From positions 1-64,000 of the forward strand of contig CAJTYM010000012.1 of assembly GCA_910583835.1 (NCBI GenBank): a stretch of DNA of 64,000 bases, written 5' to 3'. How positions within the stretch are numbered: the first letter of the stretch is position 1; each line of letters opens with the position of its first letter. The position numbers and the translations under genes were made by a program. Source of the DNA: an uncultured Lachnospiraceae bacterium. GTDB lineage: Bacteria > Bacillota > Clostridia > Lachnospirales > Lachnospiraceae. The notes under the pieces are model-generated. The model ran no database searches. It was not told the origin of the DNA and saw nothing but the letters and a program-made list of their open reading frames with translations. Of this stretch, positions 16,383-23,328 are shown piece by piece.

Positions 16383-17390
16383 GTGTATAATCGAGAAAAT
16401 CTGATTCTGGAGCAGTATCCGTTTGAAGTAAAGCAGACTTCCAAAGGCAGGGGAGCGTTACTTTGCGATACCAGTGAGGGATTGAAAATTTTAAAAGAAT
16501 ACAGAGGTTCGGAGGGCAGGGCAGATTTTCTTTACCGGCTGTTGCAGTTTTTGGAAACGCATGGACAGGGGCATGTGGACAGTATCGTGCGCACGAAGGA
16601 GGAGAAAACACTTGCCCGAGACATAGATGGGACCGCTTACATGGTGCGGGATTGGTATGACGGCAGGGAATGTGACACGAAGAGCCGTGAAGATATTTTG
16701 CGTGCAATCCGCCATCTTGCGGAGATACATAGCATTTTAAGGACATTTCCGGACGAGATTCCAGATTACCTGCAGATTCAGGGCGACAGCCTGCTTCTGG
16801 AAAATGAAAGACATGCCAAAGAACTGAAAAAGGTCCGCAACTATATTCTGGCACGGAAGAAGAAAAATGATTTTGAAATGGAATTTTTGCGCAGCTTTGA
16901 TTTGTTCTATGAGGAAGCCGCCAACGTAGTGGAGCTGCAGAAGCGGCTGATGGAGCAGGACCAGCAGGAAGATGGGGGCATTTATGGAATCTGCCATGGC
17001 GATTACAACCAGCACAATGTGCTTTTCCTGCGCCAGGGGATTGCCGTCCTCAATTTTGAAAAGGCATCCTATGACGTGCAGACGGCGGACTTGGGTAATT
17101 TTATGCGGAAAATTTTAGAAAAGCATAATTGGAATATGGGGCTTGGCATGGATATGTTAAAGGCTTATAATAATGTAAGGAAATTGAGCCATCAGGAGAT
17201 GGCGCAGCTTTACATCCGCCTTGCCTATCCAGAGAAATTCTGGAAGATTGCCAACCATTATTTTAACACCAGCAAGGCGTGGGTTTGCGGAAGGAATTTG
17301 GAGAAACTGGAGAAATTTATTTTACAGAATGAAGACAGGGAAAGTTTTCTGCATCTGATAGGAGATTCCATTGAATTTTCTGTGGGATAA
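16383..17390 (+). CDS. CotS-type spore-coat kinase-like protein
   Basis: About 335 residues with the aminoglycoside-phosphotransferase-like fold of CotS/YutH spore proteins. The N-terminal signature (LILEQYPFEV...KGRGALLCDTSEGLKILKEY) and the catalytic loop HGDYNQHN are clear. The metal-binding Asp that normally follows is Asn here (VLNFEKASYD), so catalysis may be weak or absent. I place the start at GTG 16383 because GGAGGGG lies just upstream and the family begins here; the ATG at 16329 has no ribosome site. The lipoprotein gene 38 bp downstream may be co-transcribed. A sporulation role is inferred from the family. Confidence 0.8.
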   Translation: MYNRENLILEQYPFEVKQTSKGRGALLCDTSEGLKILKEYRGSEGRADFLYRLLQFLETHGQGHVDSIVRTKEEKTLARDIDGTAYMVRDWYDGRECDTKSREDILRAIRHLAEIHSILRTFPDEIPDYLQIQGDSLLLENERHAKELKKVRNYILARKKKNDFEMEFLRSFDLFYEEAANVVELQKRLMEQDQQEDGGIYGICHGDYNQHNVLFLRQGIAVLNFEKASYDVQTADLGNFMRKILEKHNWNMGLGMDMLKAYNNVRKLSHQEMAQLYIRLAYPEKFWKIANHYFNTSKAWVCGRNLEKLEKFILQNEDRESFLHLIGDSIEFSVG

Positions 17391-17427
17391 GAAAGGTTTT
17401 TCGGTATCAGAATTAGGAGGAATTCAT

Positions 17428-18969
17428 TTGCAAAAGAGGAATCTATCATTTTTGTTGCTGCTCCTGCTGCTTATGACTCTTGCGGCAGGCTGTGGGGAGA
17501 GAAAAAGCCGGTTTACGGACGGAAGAGATGTATATGTAAAGAAAGATGCTGCCGATACCCAGGAAGAACCCGAGACGGAAGAAACGCTGGAAATCCAGGG
17601 CGAGGAAAAGCTTTTTGCGGTCACTGCGATTGATGAAGAACGTAAGATTCTGACACTGCGTAACTGTGAAAACTCCGTGGAAGTCCCCTATGCGTATACC
17701 GGAGGTACTTATATCAAAGACAAATACGGCAAAGATATGACAGTCAGCCAGCTTTCCCTGGGGGAGCTGGTTACGATTGATGTTCGGGGAGAGAAGCTTA
17801 GTCTTGTCCAGCTTTCCAAGGAAGCATTTTCCTATGATGATTTGCATAATTTTGTGTTGGATAAGGATATGCAGTCACTGACCGTGGGGGACAGTATTTA
17901 TTATTTTGATAAAAGCCTTGTGGCGTATCGCGGTGACAGCCAGGTTCCGCTGTCTGAACTGAGCGAACATGACACGGTATGTATCAAAGGCGTGGGGCAG
18001 CAGATTTATACGCTGCAGGTGACGACCGGGCATGGCACCGTGGTATTGGAAGATGTTGAACTTTTCCTGGGCGGCTATATCACGATTGGCAATGTTTTTT
18101 CCCAGAAAATCACGCCGCAGATGCGTATTGAGCTGCCAGAGGGAACGTACCTCTTGTCGGTGGCGAATAACGGTTACGGCGGCAGCCGGGAGATAACGGT
18201 GGAGGCGAACCAGGAGACGAAGGTAAGTCTGGACGAGCTCAAAGGCGATGGACCAAAACTCTGCCAGATAGAATTTGAACTGAAGACCGAGAATGCCGAG
18301 GTATATCTCGATGGAGAACAGGTCGATGTCAGCCAGCCCATTCAGGTGCGTTATGGTACACATCGCCTGACTGCCAAAGCGGAAGGCTATGTGGATTGGG
18401 CACGGAACCTGATTGTCAATTCTGCAGCGGCGAAGATTACGATTGAACTTACCACAGTGGAAGAAGCCGAGGAGGAAGAGACTATCTCTACGGTGAACCC
18501 ATCTGGAAACAACAACAACAACAATAATAATAACAGCAGTAACAATAATAGCAATAATAATAATAATACGAACGGCAATAATAACAATAATAGCAATAAT
18601 AATAATACGAACGGCAATAATAACAATAATAGCAATAATAACAGTAACAACAATAACAATAATAATACGAACGGCAATAATAACAGTAACAATAATAATA
18701 ACAGGAACAATAATACCGGCAATAACAATAATAACAATAACAATAGCAACAGGAACAATAATACCACCAACAATAATAATAACAGCAGTAACAACAATAC
18801 GAATAATAACAACAATAATAGCAACAACAATAATAACAATAATAATAATACCAGCAACAACAACAATAATAATAATAATAATAGCAATAATAACCACGAT
18901 AACGACAGCAGCAATGACAGCCATCAAAGCGACCATGAGGACGACCATACCCAGGTACATCCCTTATAG
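17428..18969 (+). CDS. Lipoprotein with PEGA-like domains and a giant Asn-rich tail
   Basis: About 513 residues. The N-terminus is a lipoprotein signal (LLLLMTLAAGC), so the mature protein is anchored outside the membrane. The middle (about 60-340) is beta-rich and ends in a PEGA-like segment (AEVYLDGEQVDVSQPIQVRYGTHRLTAKAEGY). From about residue 360 to 490 the sequence is almost only Asn with Ser, Thr, Gly and occasional Arg, written in AAT/AAC codons (about 18508-18897) with TNGNNNN units repeated. The last 20 residues are rich in Asp and His and could bind metal. TTG is the start, with a perfect AGGAGG upstream. The stop codon lies in the left arm of a palindromic repeat. Function unknown. 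Confidence 0.82.
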   Translation: MQKRNLSFLLLLLLLMTLAAGCGERKSRFTDGRDVYVKKDAADTQEEPETEETLEIQGEEKLFAVTAIDEERKILTLRNCENSVEVPYAYTGGTYIKDKYGKDMTVSQLSLGELVTIDVRGEKLSLVQLSKEAFSYDDLHNFVLDKDMQSLTVGDSIYYFDKSLVAYRGDSQVPLSELSEHDTVCIKGVGQQIYTLQVTTGHGTVVLEDVELFLGGYITIGNVFSQKITPQMRIELPEGTYLLSVANNGYGGSREITVEANQETKVSLDELKGDGPKLCQIEFELKTENAEVYLDGEQVDVSQPIQVRYGTHRLTAKAEGYVDWARNLIVNSAAAKITIELTTVEEAEEEETISTVNPSGNNNNNNNNNSSNNNSNNNNNTNGNNNNNSNNNNTNGNNNNNSNNNSNNNNNNNTNGNNNSNNNNNRNNNTGNNNNNNNNSNRNNNTTNNNNNSSNNNTNNNNNNSNNNNNNNNNTSNNNNNNNNNSNNNHDNDSSNDSHQSDHEDDHTQVHPL

Positions 18970-19074
18970 GATTAGGGTGTTAAAAGGTTGGAAATAAATA
19001 TGGTATTGGCTATTTGTGCAAATTGCCAGTAGATATTTAAAAAACTGCCTTTTAACACCCTAATTCTTATAGGG
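18961..19074. repeat. Palindromic element, short copy, at the 3' end of the lipoprotein gene
   Basis: Arms at 18961-18987 and 19048-19074 (core ATTAGGGTGTTAAAAGG) pair over about 27 bp with few mismatches. An inner stem GGCtATTTG/CAAATtGCC lies at 19008-19026. The outer arm and the segment AAATAAATATG.TATTGGC match the right arm of the 51-371 element. As there, the arm contains the stop codon of the preceding gene. It may act as a terminator, but has no T-run. Confidence 0.75.
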
Positions 19075-19100
19075 AATTTGCTGGGTTGGATAAAAAACAG

Positions 19101-19129
19101 TTGAGAAAAATCATCCCATGAAGTATGAT
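19101..19129 (+). promoter_or_regulatory. Phosphoglucomutase promoter
   Basis: TTGAGA (19101-19106), 17-bp spacer, TATGAT (19124-19129), 44 bp before the start codon. Confidence 0.65.
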
Positions 19130-19173
19130 AGATGTATAATGTGCATGATAATTAAAAGGTAAGGAGGAAGAAC

Positions 19174-20907
19174 ATGGATTACAAGGAACTTTATAACCAG
19201 TGGCTGGACAACCCCTATTTTGATGAGGATACCAAGGCGGAACTCAGGGGCATTGCGGACGATGAGAAAGAGATTGAGGAACGTTTTTACATGGATTTGG
19301 AGTTTGGCACGGCTGGGCTTCGCGGCGTGATTGGTGCGGGCACAAACCGTATGAACATCTATACGGTACGCAAGGCAACCCAGGGATTGGCAAATTACAT
19401 TGCCTCCGTGAACGGACAGGCAAAGGGCGTGTCAATCGCTTTTGACTCCCGGAGGATGTCTCCCGAATTTGCTGATGAGGCAGCGCTGTGCCTTGCGGCA
19501 AACGGCATTAAGGCTTATGTGTTTGAATCCCTGCGCCCAACGCCGGAACTTTCCTATGCAGTGAGGAAGTTAGGCTGTATCGCGGGCATTAACATAACCG
19601 CGAGCCATAACCCGCCAGAATACAATGGTTACAAGGTGTACTGGGAGGACGGCGCCCAGATTACCCCGCCCCATGACAAAGGCATCATGGATGAGGTGAA
19701 GAAAGTAACAGACTATGCCACGGTTAAGACCATGGACAAGGAGAAAGCTGTTGCAGATGGCCTGTATGTGACGATTGGCAAAGATATCGACGATCCATAT
19801 ATTGAAGAACTTAAGAGCCTGGTGCTCCGCAAAGACTGCATTGACGCAGTGGCAAAGGATTTGAAGATTGTATATTCCCCACTGCATGGGACCGGAAATA
19901 TCCCGGTACGCCGTGTGCTCAGAGAGCTGGGATTTGAAAATGTCTATGTCGTGCCGGAACAGGAATTGCCGGATGGCGAATTCCCCACAGTCAGCTATCC
20001 GAACCCTGAGGCGGAGGAAGCGTTCCAGCTTGGCTTAAAGCTCGGCAAGGAAGTAGATGCAGACTTGATTCTTGCCACAGACCCGGATGCAGACCGTCTT
20101 GGCGTTTATGTGAAAGATGCGAAGACCGGGGAGTACCATAGCCTGACCGGAAACATGTCCGGCTGCCTGATTGGCGATTATGTCATCAGCCAGAGGAAAG
20201 AGCAGAAAGGGCTTCCTGAGGATGGGGCATTCATCAAGTCCATCGTCTCCACCAACATGGCGGATGCAATTGCGGACTATTATGGGATTGCACTGGTAGA
20301 AGTTCTGACAGGATTTAAGTTTATCGGACAGAAAATCCTTGAATTTGAAAACAGCGGCAAGGGGACCTACCTTTTTGGCATGGAAGAAAGCTATGGCTGC
20401 CTGACTGGGACTTATGCGAGGGATAAAGATGCAGTGGTGGCTTCCATGGCATTGTGCGAAGCAGCCGCTTATTATAAGACAAAGGACATGACCTTATGGG
20501 ATGCCATGATTGCCATGTATGAGCGTTACGGCTACTATAAAGATGATGTGAAAGCGATTACCTTAAAGGGAATCGAGGGACTAGAGAAGATTCAGGAAAT
20601 CATGAACACCTTAAGGGAAAATACACCGAAGGAAATTGGCGGCTATCAGGTAGTTTCTGCAAGAGACTACAAAGAAGACTCCATCAAGGATATGGCGACA
20701 GGTTCTGTGAAGCCTACAGGGCTTCCGAGTTCCAACGTGCTATACTATGACCTCACGGATGCTGCCTGGGTATGCGTAAGGCCTTCTGGGACAGAGCCTA
20801 AGGTTAAATTCTATTACGGCGTCAAGGGCAATTCCCTTGCGGATGCGGATGAAAAGTCTGAGAAGCTTGGCAAGGAAGTACTGGATATGATTGATAAAAT
20901 GCTGTAG
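19174..20907 (+). CDS. Phosphoglucomutase / phosphomannomutase
   Basis: Interconverts glucose-1-phosphate and glucose-6-phosphate (possibly mannose phosphates), in the cytoplasm. The 577 residues match the long PgcA-type alpha-phosphohexomutases of Firmicutes. Visible sites are the phosphoserine loop TASHNPPEYNGYK, the Mg-binding loop DPDADRLG, the sugar-binding GMEESYGCL and the phosphate-binding RPSGTEPKVKFY. It has its own promoter and AAGGAGGAA ribosome site. It links glycogen, starch and envelope precursor metabolism, and the GH13 enzyme at 29320 could feed the same pathway. Choice between glucose and mannose substrates cannot be made by eye. Confidence 0.93.
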   Translation: MDYKELYNQWLDNPYFDEDTKAELRGIADDEKEIEERFYMDLEFGTAGLRGVIGAGTNRMNIYTVRKATQGLANYIASVNGQAKGVSIAFDSRRMSPEFADEAALCLAANGIKAYVFESLRPTPELSYAVRKLGCIAGINITASHNPPEYNGYKVYWEDGAQITPPHDKGIMDEVKKVTDYATVKTMDKEKAVADGLYVTIGKDIDDPYIEELKSLVLRKDCIDAVAKDLKIVYSPLHGTGNIPVRRVLRELGFENVYVVPEQELPDGEFPTVSYPNPEAEEAFQLGLKLGKEVDADLILATDPDADRLGVYVKDAKTGEYHSLTGNMSGCLIGDYVISQRKEQKGLPEDGAFIKSIVSTNMADAIADYYGIALVEVLTGFKFIGQKILEFENSGKGTYLFGMEESYGCLTGTYARDKDAVVASMALCEAAAYYKTKDMTLWDAMIAMYERYGYYKDDVKAITLKGIEGLEKIQEIMNTLRENTPKEIGGYQVVSARDYKEDSIKDMATGSVKPTGLPSSNVLYYDLTDAAWVCVRPSGTEPKVKFYYGVKGNSLADADEKSEKLGKEVLDMIDKML

Positions 20908-20971
20908 GTACCTTCATTGATGACAGGTGTTGAATTGTCTGTAGAAAAACAGGATAAATCTGTAATTATTC

Positions 20972-21000
20972 TTGACAAACAGTATAAAAACAAGTATAAA
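20972..21000 (+). promoter_or_regulatory. HU gene promoter
   Basis: Near-consensus TTGACA (20972-20977), 17-bp spacer, TATAAA (20995-21000). It suits a highly expressed gene. The leader is about 110 nt. Confidence 0.85.
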
Positions 21001-21116
21001 TATGTTTGTAGGCAATTTTGAGGAGTAATTATAACGAAAATTGGGAACGGTTACTTAATAGAAATTGAACCGCAACATTATTTTAAAAGAAAAGAATCCA
21101 GAGGAGGAATTTTGTC

Positions 21117-21389
21117 ATGAACAAAGCAGAACTTGTTGCAGCAATGGCTGACAAAGCCGAAATTTCCAAGAAAGACGCAGAGAAAGCCTTGAAGGCATTT
21201 ACAGATGTTGTAGCTGAGGAATTGAAAAAAGGAGAGAAAATCCAGTTAGTCGGATTTGGTACTTTTGAAGTTTCTGAGAGAGCTGCCAGGACAGGAAGGA
21301 ATCCCCAGACAGGCAAAGAGATGAATATCCCGGCATCCAAAGCTCCCAAGTTTAAAGCGGGCAAGGCTTTGAAGGATATGATTAACTAA
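21117..21389 (+). CDS. hup: HU family DNA-binding protein
   Basis: A 90-residue histone-like protein that bends and compacts DNA as a dimer. It shows the standard MNKAELVAAMADKAEISKKDAE helical start, the GFGTFEVSERAARTGRNPQTG beta-arm with the DNA-intercalating Pro, and the closing helix FKAGKALKDMIN. It opens the conserved string that continues with rqcP and the yab genes, although it has its own promoter and terminator. Confidence 0.97.
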   Translation: MNKAELVAAMADKAEISKKDAEKALKAFTDVVAEELKKGEKIQLVGFGTFEVSERAARTGRNPQTGKEMNIPASKAPKFKAGKALKDMIN

Positions 21390-21414
21390 TTCGCAGTTTC
21401 AGGTGAGAGATTAG

Positions 21415-21446
21415 AGAGGACTTTCAGAATGGAAGTCCTCTTTTCT
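21415..21446 (+). terminator. Terminator after HU
   Basis: Arms AGAGGACTT and AAGTCCTCT followed by TTTCTGT. Confidence 0.85.
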
Positions 21447-21468
21447 GTCAGTGGGGGCAGTGCGGGCT

Positions 21469-21623
21469 TCACGGAAATCAATTTTCAGAATATCCTTACA
21501 TCTATTTATTTTTCTATATTGCTGTGGGTTGCATATACCCACACAAACGGGACAACGCTTTGGCAAACTAACTATGGATATTCTAACTAGTCATAAAGAT
21601 ATTTTGAAAATTGATTTCCGTGC
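21469..21623. repeat. Long inverted repeat between HU and rqcP
   Basis: Arms at 21470-21493 and 21598-21622 (core ACGGAAATCAATTTTC and its complement) pair over about 25 bp with one mismatch. The 105-bp interior holds a perfect GTGGGT/ACCCAC hairpin near 21520-21540 and a second pair, AGAATATCC with GGATATTCT. Layout resembles the 51-371 element, but the sequence is different. No coding potential is seen in it. Confidence 0.65.
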
Positions 21624-21665
21624 GCGGGCTCCCCATGCGTTATATCAAATAAGAAAGGAACAGTT

Positions 21666-21905
21666 ATGAGAGTAGACAAGTTTTTGAAAGTATCCCGGCT
21701 GATAAAGCGCAGGACCGTGGCCAATGAGGCCTGCGATGCGGGGAGGGTGCAGGTCAACGGCAAAGTGGTAAAAGCATCCCAGGATGTCAAACCCGGAGAT
21801 ATCATTGAGATTGGGTTTGGCACCAAAAATGTTAAGGTTGAAGTCCTGGCGGTACAGGACACCAGCAAAAAGGAGGAGGCGAAAGAACTCTTCCGCTATC
21901 TGTAA
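21666..21905 (+). CDS. rqcP: RqcP / S4-domain ribosome quality-control protein
   Basis: 79 residues, essentially one S4 RNA-binding domain (MRVDKFLKVSRLIKRRTVANE...GRVQVNGKVVKAS). It corresponds to YabO of B. subtilis, renamed RqcP, which works with RqcH to tail stalled nascent chains with alanine on 50S subunits. It sits just ahead of yabP and yabQ, as in Bacillus. AGAAAGGAA lies upstream of the ATG. Confidence 0.93.
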   Translation: MRVDKFLKVSRLIKRRTVANEACDAGRVQVNGKVVKASQDVKPGDIIEIGFGTKNVKVEVLAVQDTSKKEEAKELFRYL

Positions 21906-21987
21906 ACGAAATAGGAATAAAATCTTGCCTCCTTCATATATTTAAAAAGGACATACTTAATCCGGGAAGATGGAAGGAGGTTTTTGG

Positions 21988-22284
21988 ATGGAAGAGAGAG
22001 CGGGGGCAGGCAATGCCAAGAGCGCCCATAAAGTCGTGATTTCCAACCGAAAGAGCGGCGTTCTAAGCGGTGTCATAGATGTACTTTCCTTTGACGTGGG
22101 TGAAATCCTGCTGGAGACAGAGCTGGGCATGTTGATGATAAAGGGAAATGACCTTCATGTGAACCGCCTGACGCTGGAAAAGGGAGAGATAGATATAGAG
22201 GGAAAGATTGACAGCTTTACCTACTCGGACGTAAAAGCAGCCTCGAAAAAAAATGAATCTTTGCTGGGAAGATTGTTTAAATAA
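21988..22284 (+). CDS. yabP: Sporulation protein YabP
   Basis: About 98 residues of the YabP/YqfC family (HKVVISNRKSGVLSGVIDVLSFDVGEILLETELGMLMIKG...HVNRLTLEKGEIDIEGKID). In B. subtilis it is made under sigma-E and sits in the same yabP-yabQ pair. The start is ATG 21988, which has AAGGAGG upstream; the ATG at 21970 lacks one. Its stop overlaps the start of yabQ by one base, so the two are translationally coupled. Confidence 0.92.
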   Translation: MEERAGAGNAKSAHKVVISNRKSGVLSGVIDVLSFDVGEILLETELGMLMIKGNDLHVNRLTLEKGEIDIEGKIDSFTYSDVKAASKKNESLLGRLFK

Positions 22285-22757
22285 TGGAAGTAAGCGCAGG
22301 AATTTTAAAAGAAGCGGATGTGCTGCTGGCATCATTTGCAATGGGCGTGCTGCTGCTGTTTGTCTATGATGTGCTGCGGATTGTCCGCAGGATTGTGCCC
22401 CATAAAATGTGGCTGGTGGGTGCGCAGGACCTGGTGTTTTGGCTTTGCAGCGCGGTGGCGCTGTTTGCCATGCTCTACCGTGAAAACAGCGGTTACATAC
22501 GTGGGTTTGTGATTGGCGGAGTCCTGGTAGGAATGCTGATTTACAATTTATTGCTCAGCTCCTGGGTTGTGGCGGGAAGTGTATTTCTGTTGGAAAAAAT
22601 TCTGTTTGTCCTTGGAAGGCCCCTGGTATGGACAGCCCGTCTCCTCAAAAAGCCACTGGGGTTTGTGGGCAGGAAAATGAAAAAACTTTTGAGGTTTCTA
22701 AAAAAAGAATTGAAAAAGATATGGAAAACAGTTAAAATGGGGATATGCAAACTTTGA
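22284..22757 (+). CDS. yabQ: Spore cortex protein YabQ
   Basis: 157-residue membrane protein with about four hydrophobic segments (for example VLLASFAMGVLLLFVYDVL and FVIGGVLVGMLIYNLLL) and a very basic C-terminal tail. It matches YabQ, required for cortex formation in B. subtilis and membrane-located in the forespore envelope. Coupled to yabP by an overlapping start/stop. Confidence 0.9.
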   Translation: MEVSAGILKEADVLLASFAMGVLLLFVYDVLRIVRRIVPHKMWLVGAQDLVFWLCSAVALFAMLYRENSGYIRGFVIGGVLVGMLIYNLLLSSWVVAGSVFLLEKILFVLGRPLVWTARLLKKPLGFVGRKMKKLLRFLKKELKKIWKTVKMGICKL

Positions 22758-22802
22758 TTTGCAGGACAGGAAACAGAGATTTTAAGATGGAAAGGGATTT
22801 TG

Positions 22803-23150
22803 ATGGAAAAGCGTAACGAGGCAAGGAGAGCAGGTGCACAGAGAACCCGCATGAGACGCAAGAGAAAACAGAATAAGTCTGCAGTGTTGTGCGTATCCTT
22901 AATTACGCTTATGCTGTTGGGCGTGATGTCTGTACAGATTCTTTCCCTGTACGGCAGAAACCAGTCTTATCAGGAGAAGGAACGGGAACTGCAGACACAG
23001 CTGGAATCGCAACAGCAGCGGCAGCTGGAACTCAAAGAGTATGAAGAGTACGTGAAGACGAAGGAATACATAGAACAGACGGCGAAGACCAAGCTGGGAT
23101 TAGCCTATCCGAATGAAATCATATTTAAGGAGAAAGAGAAAGAAGATTAA
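22803..23150 (+). CDS. divIC: Septum formation initiator DivIC/FtsB family
   Basis: About 115 residues with a basic cytoplasmic N-terminus, one transmembrane segment (about 28-48, AVLCVSLITLMLLGVMSVQIL) and an outer coiled coil (about 50-85). It ends in the family motif TKLGLAYPNEIIF. It acts with FtsL and DivIB at the division site. The ATG at 22803 follows TTG 22800; I prefer ATG. A strong terminator separates it from spoIIE, and yabR, found here in B. subtilis, is missing. Confidence 0.88.
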   Translation: MEKRNEARRAGAQRTRMRRKRKQNKSAVLCVSLITLMLLGVMSVQILSLYGRNQSYQEKERELQTQLESQQQRQLELKEYEEYVKTKEYIEQTAKTKLGLAYPNEIIFKEKEKED

Positions 23151-23180
23151 GCAGTACACATGAATTTCTTCAAATGCTTA

Positions 23181-23226
23181 AACCTCTTAGAATCGCCATA
23201 AGCAGCGATTTTAAGGGGTTTTTTGT
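23181..23226 (+). terminator. Terminator after divIC
   Basis: Arms AACCTCTTAgAATCGC and GCGATTTTAAGGGGTT, followed by TTTT. Confidence 0.9.
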
Positions 23227-23288
23227 CTAAAAGTTTTTGAGAACCTGTCCCCGATTTGACAAACATTTCAGATTCCTCTTCTTATAAT
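23221..23288 (+). promoter_or_regulatory. Putative Spo0A-dependent spoIIE promoter
   Basis: TTGACA (23256-23261) and TATAAT (23283-23288) are separated by 21 bp, too far for normal sigma-A use but matching the unusual spacing known for Spo0A-activated spoIIE and spoIIG promoters. TTTGACAAA (23255-23263), the complement of the 0A-box form TTTGTCAAA, overlaps the -35. A second 0A-like sequence, TTTTGTCTAAAA, begins at 23221 in the terminator tail of divIC. Confidence 0.72.
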
Positions 23289-23328
23289 AACTCCTGCACG
23301 TACAAAGCGGCAGGAAAAGGAGGATGAA

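Noticed and set aside
17875..18960. Long minus-strand frames of poly-Ile and poly-Leu opposite the Asn-rich tract
   Set aside because: They are the complement of repeated AAT/AAC codons. Homopolymeric Ile/Leu frames without start signals are by-products of the plus-strand lipoprotein gene.
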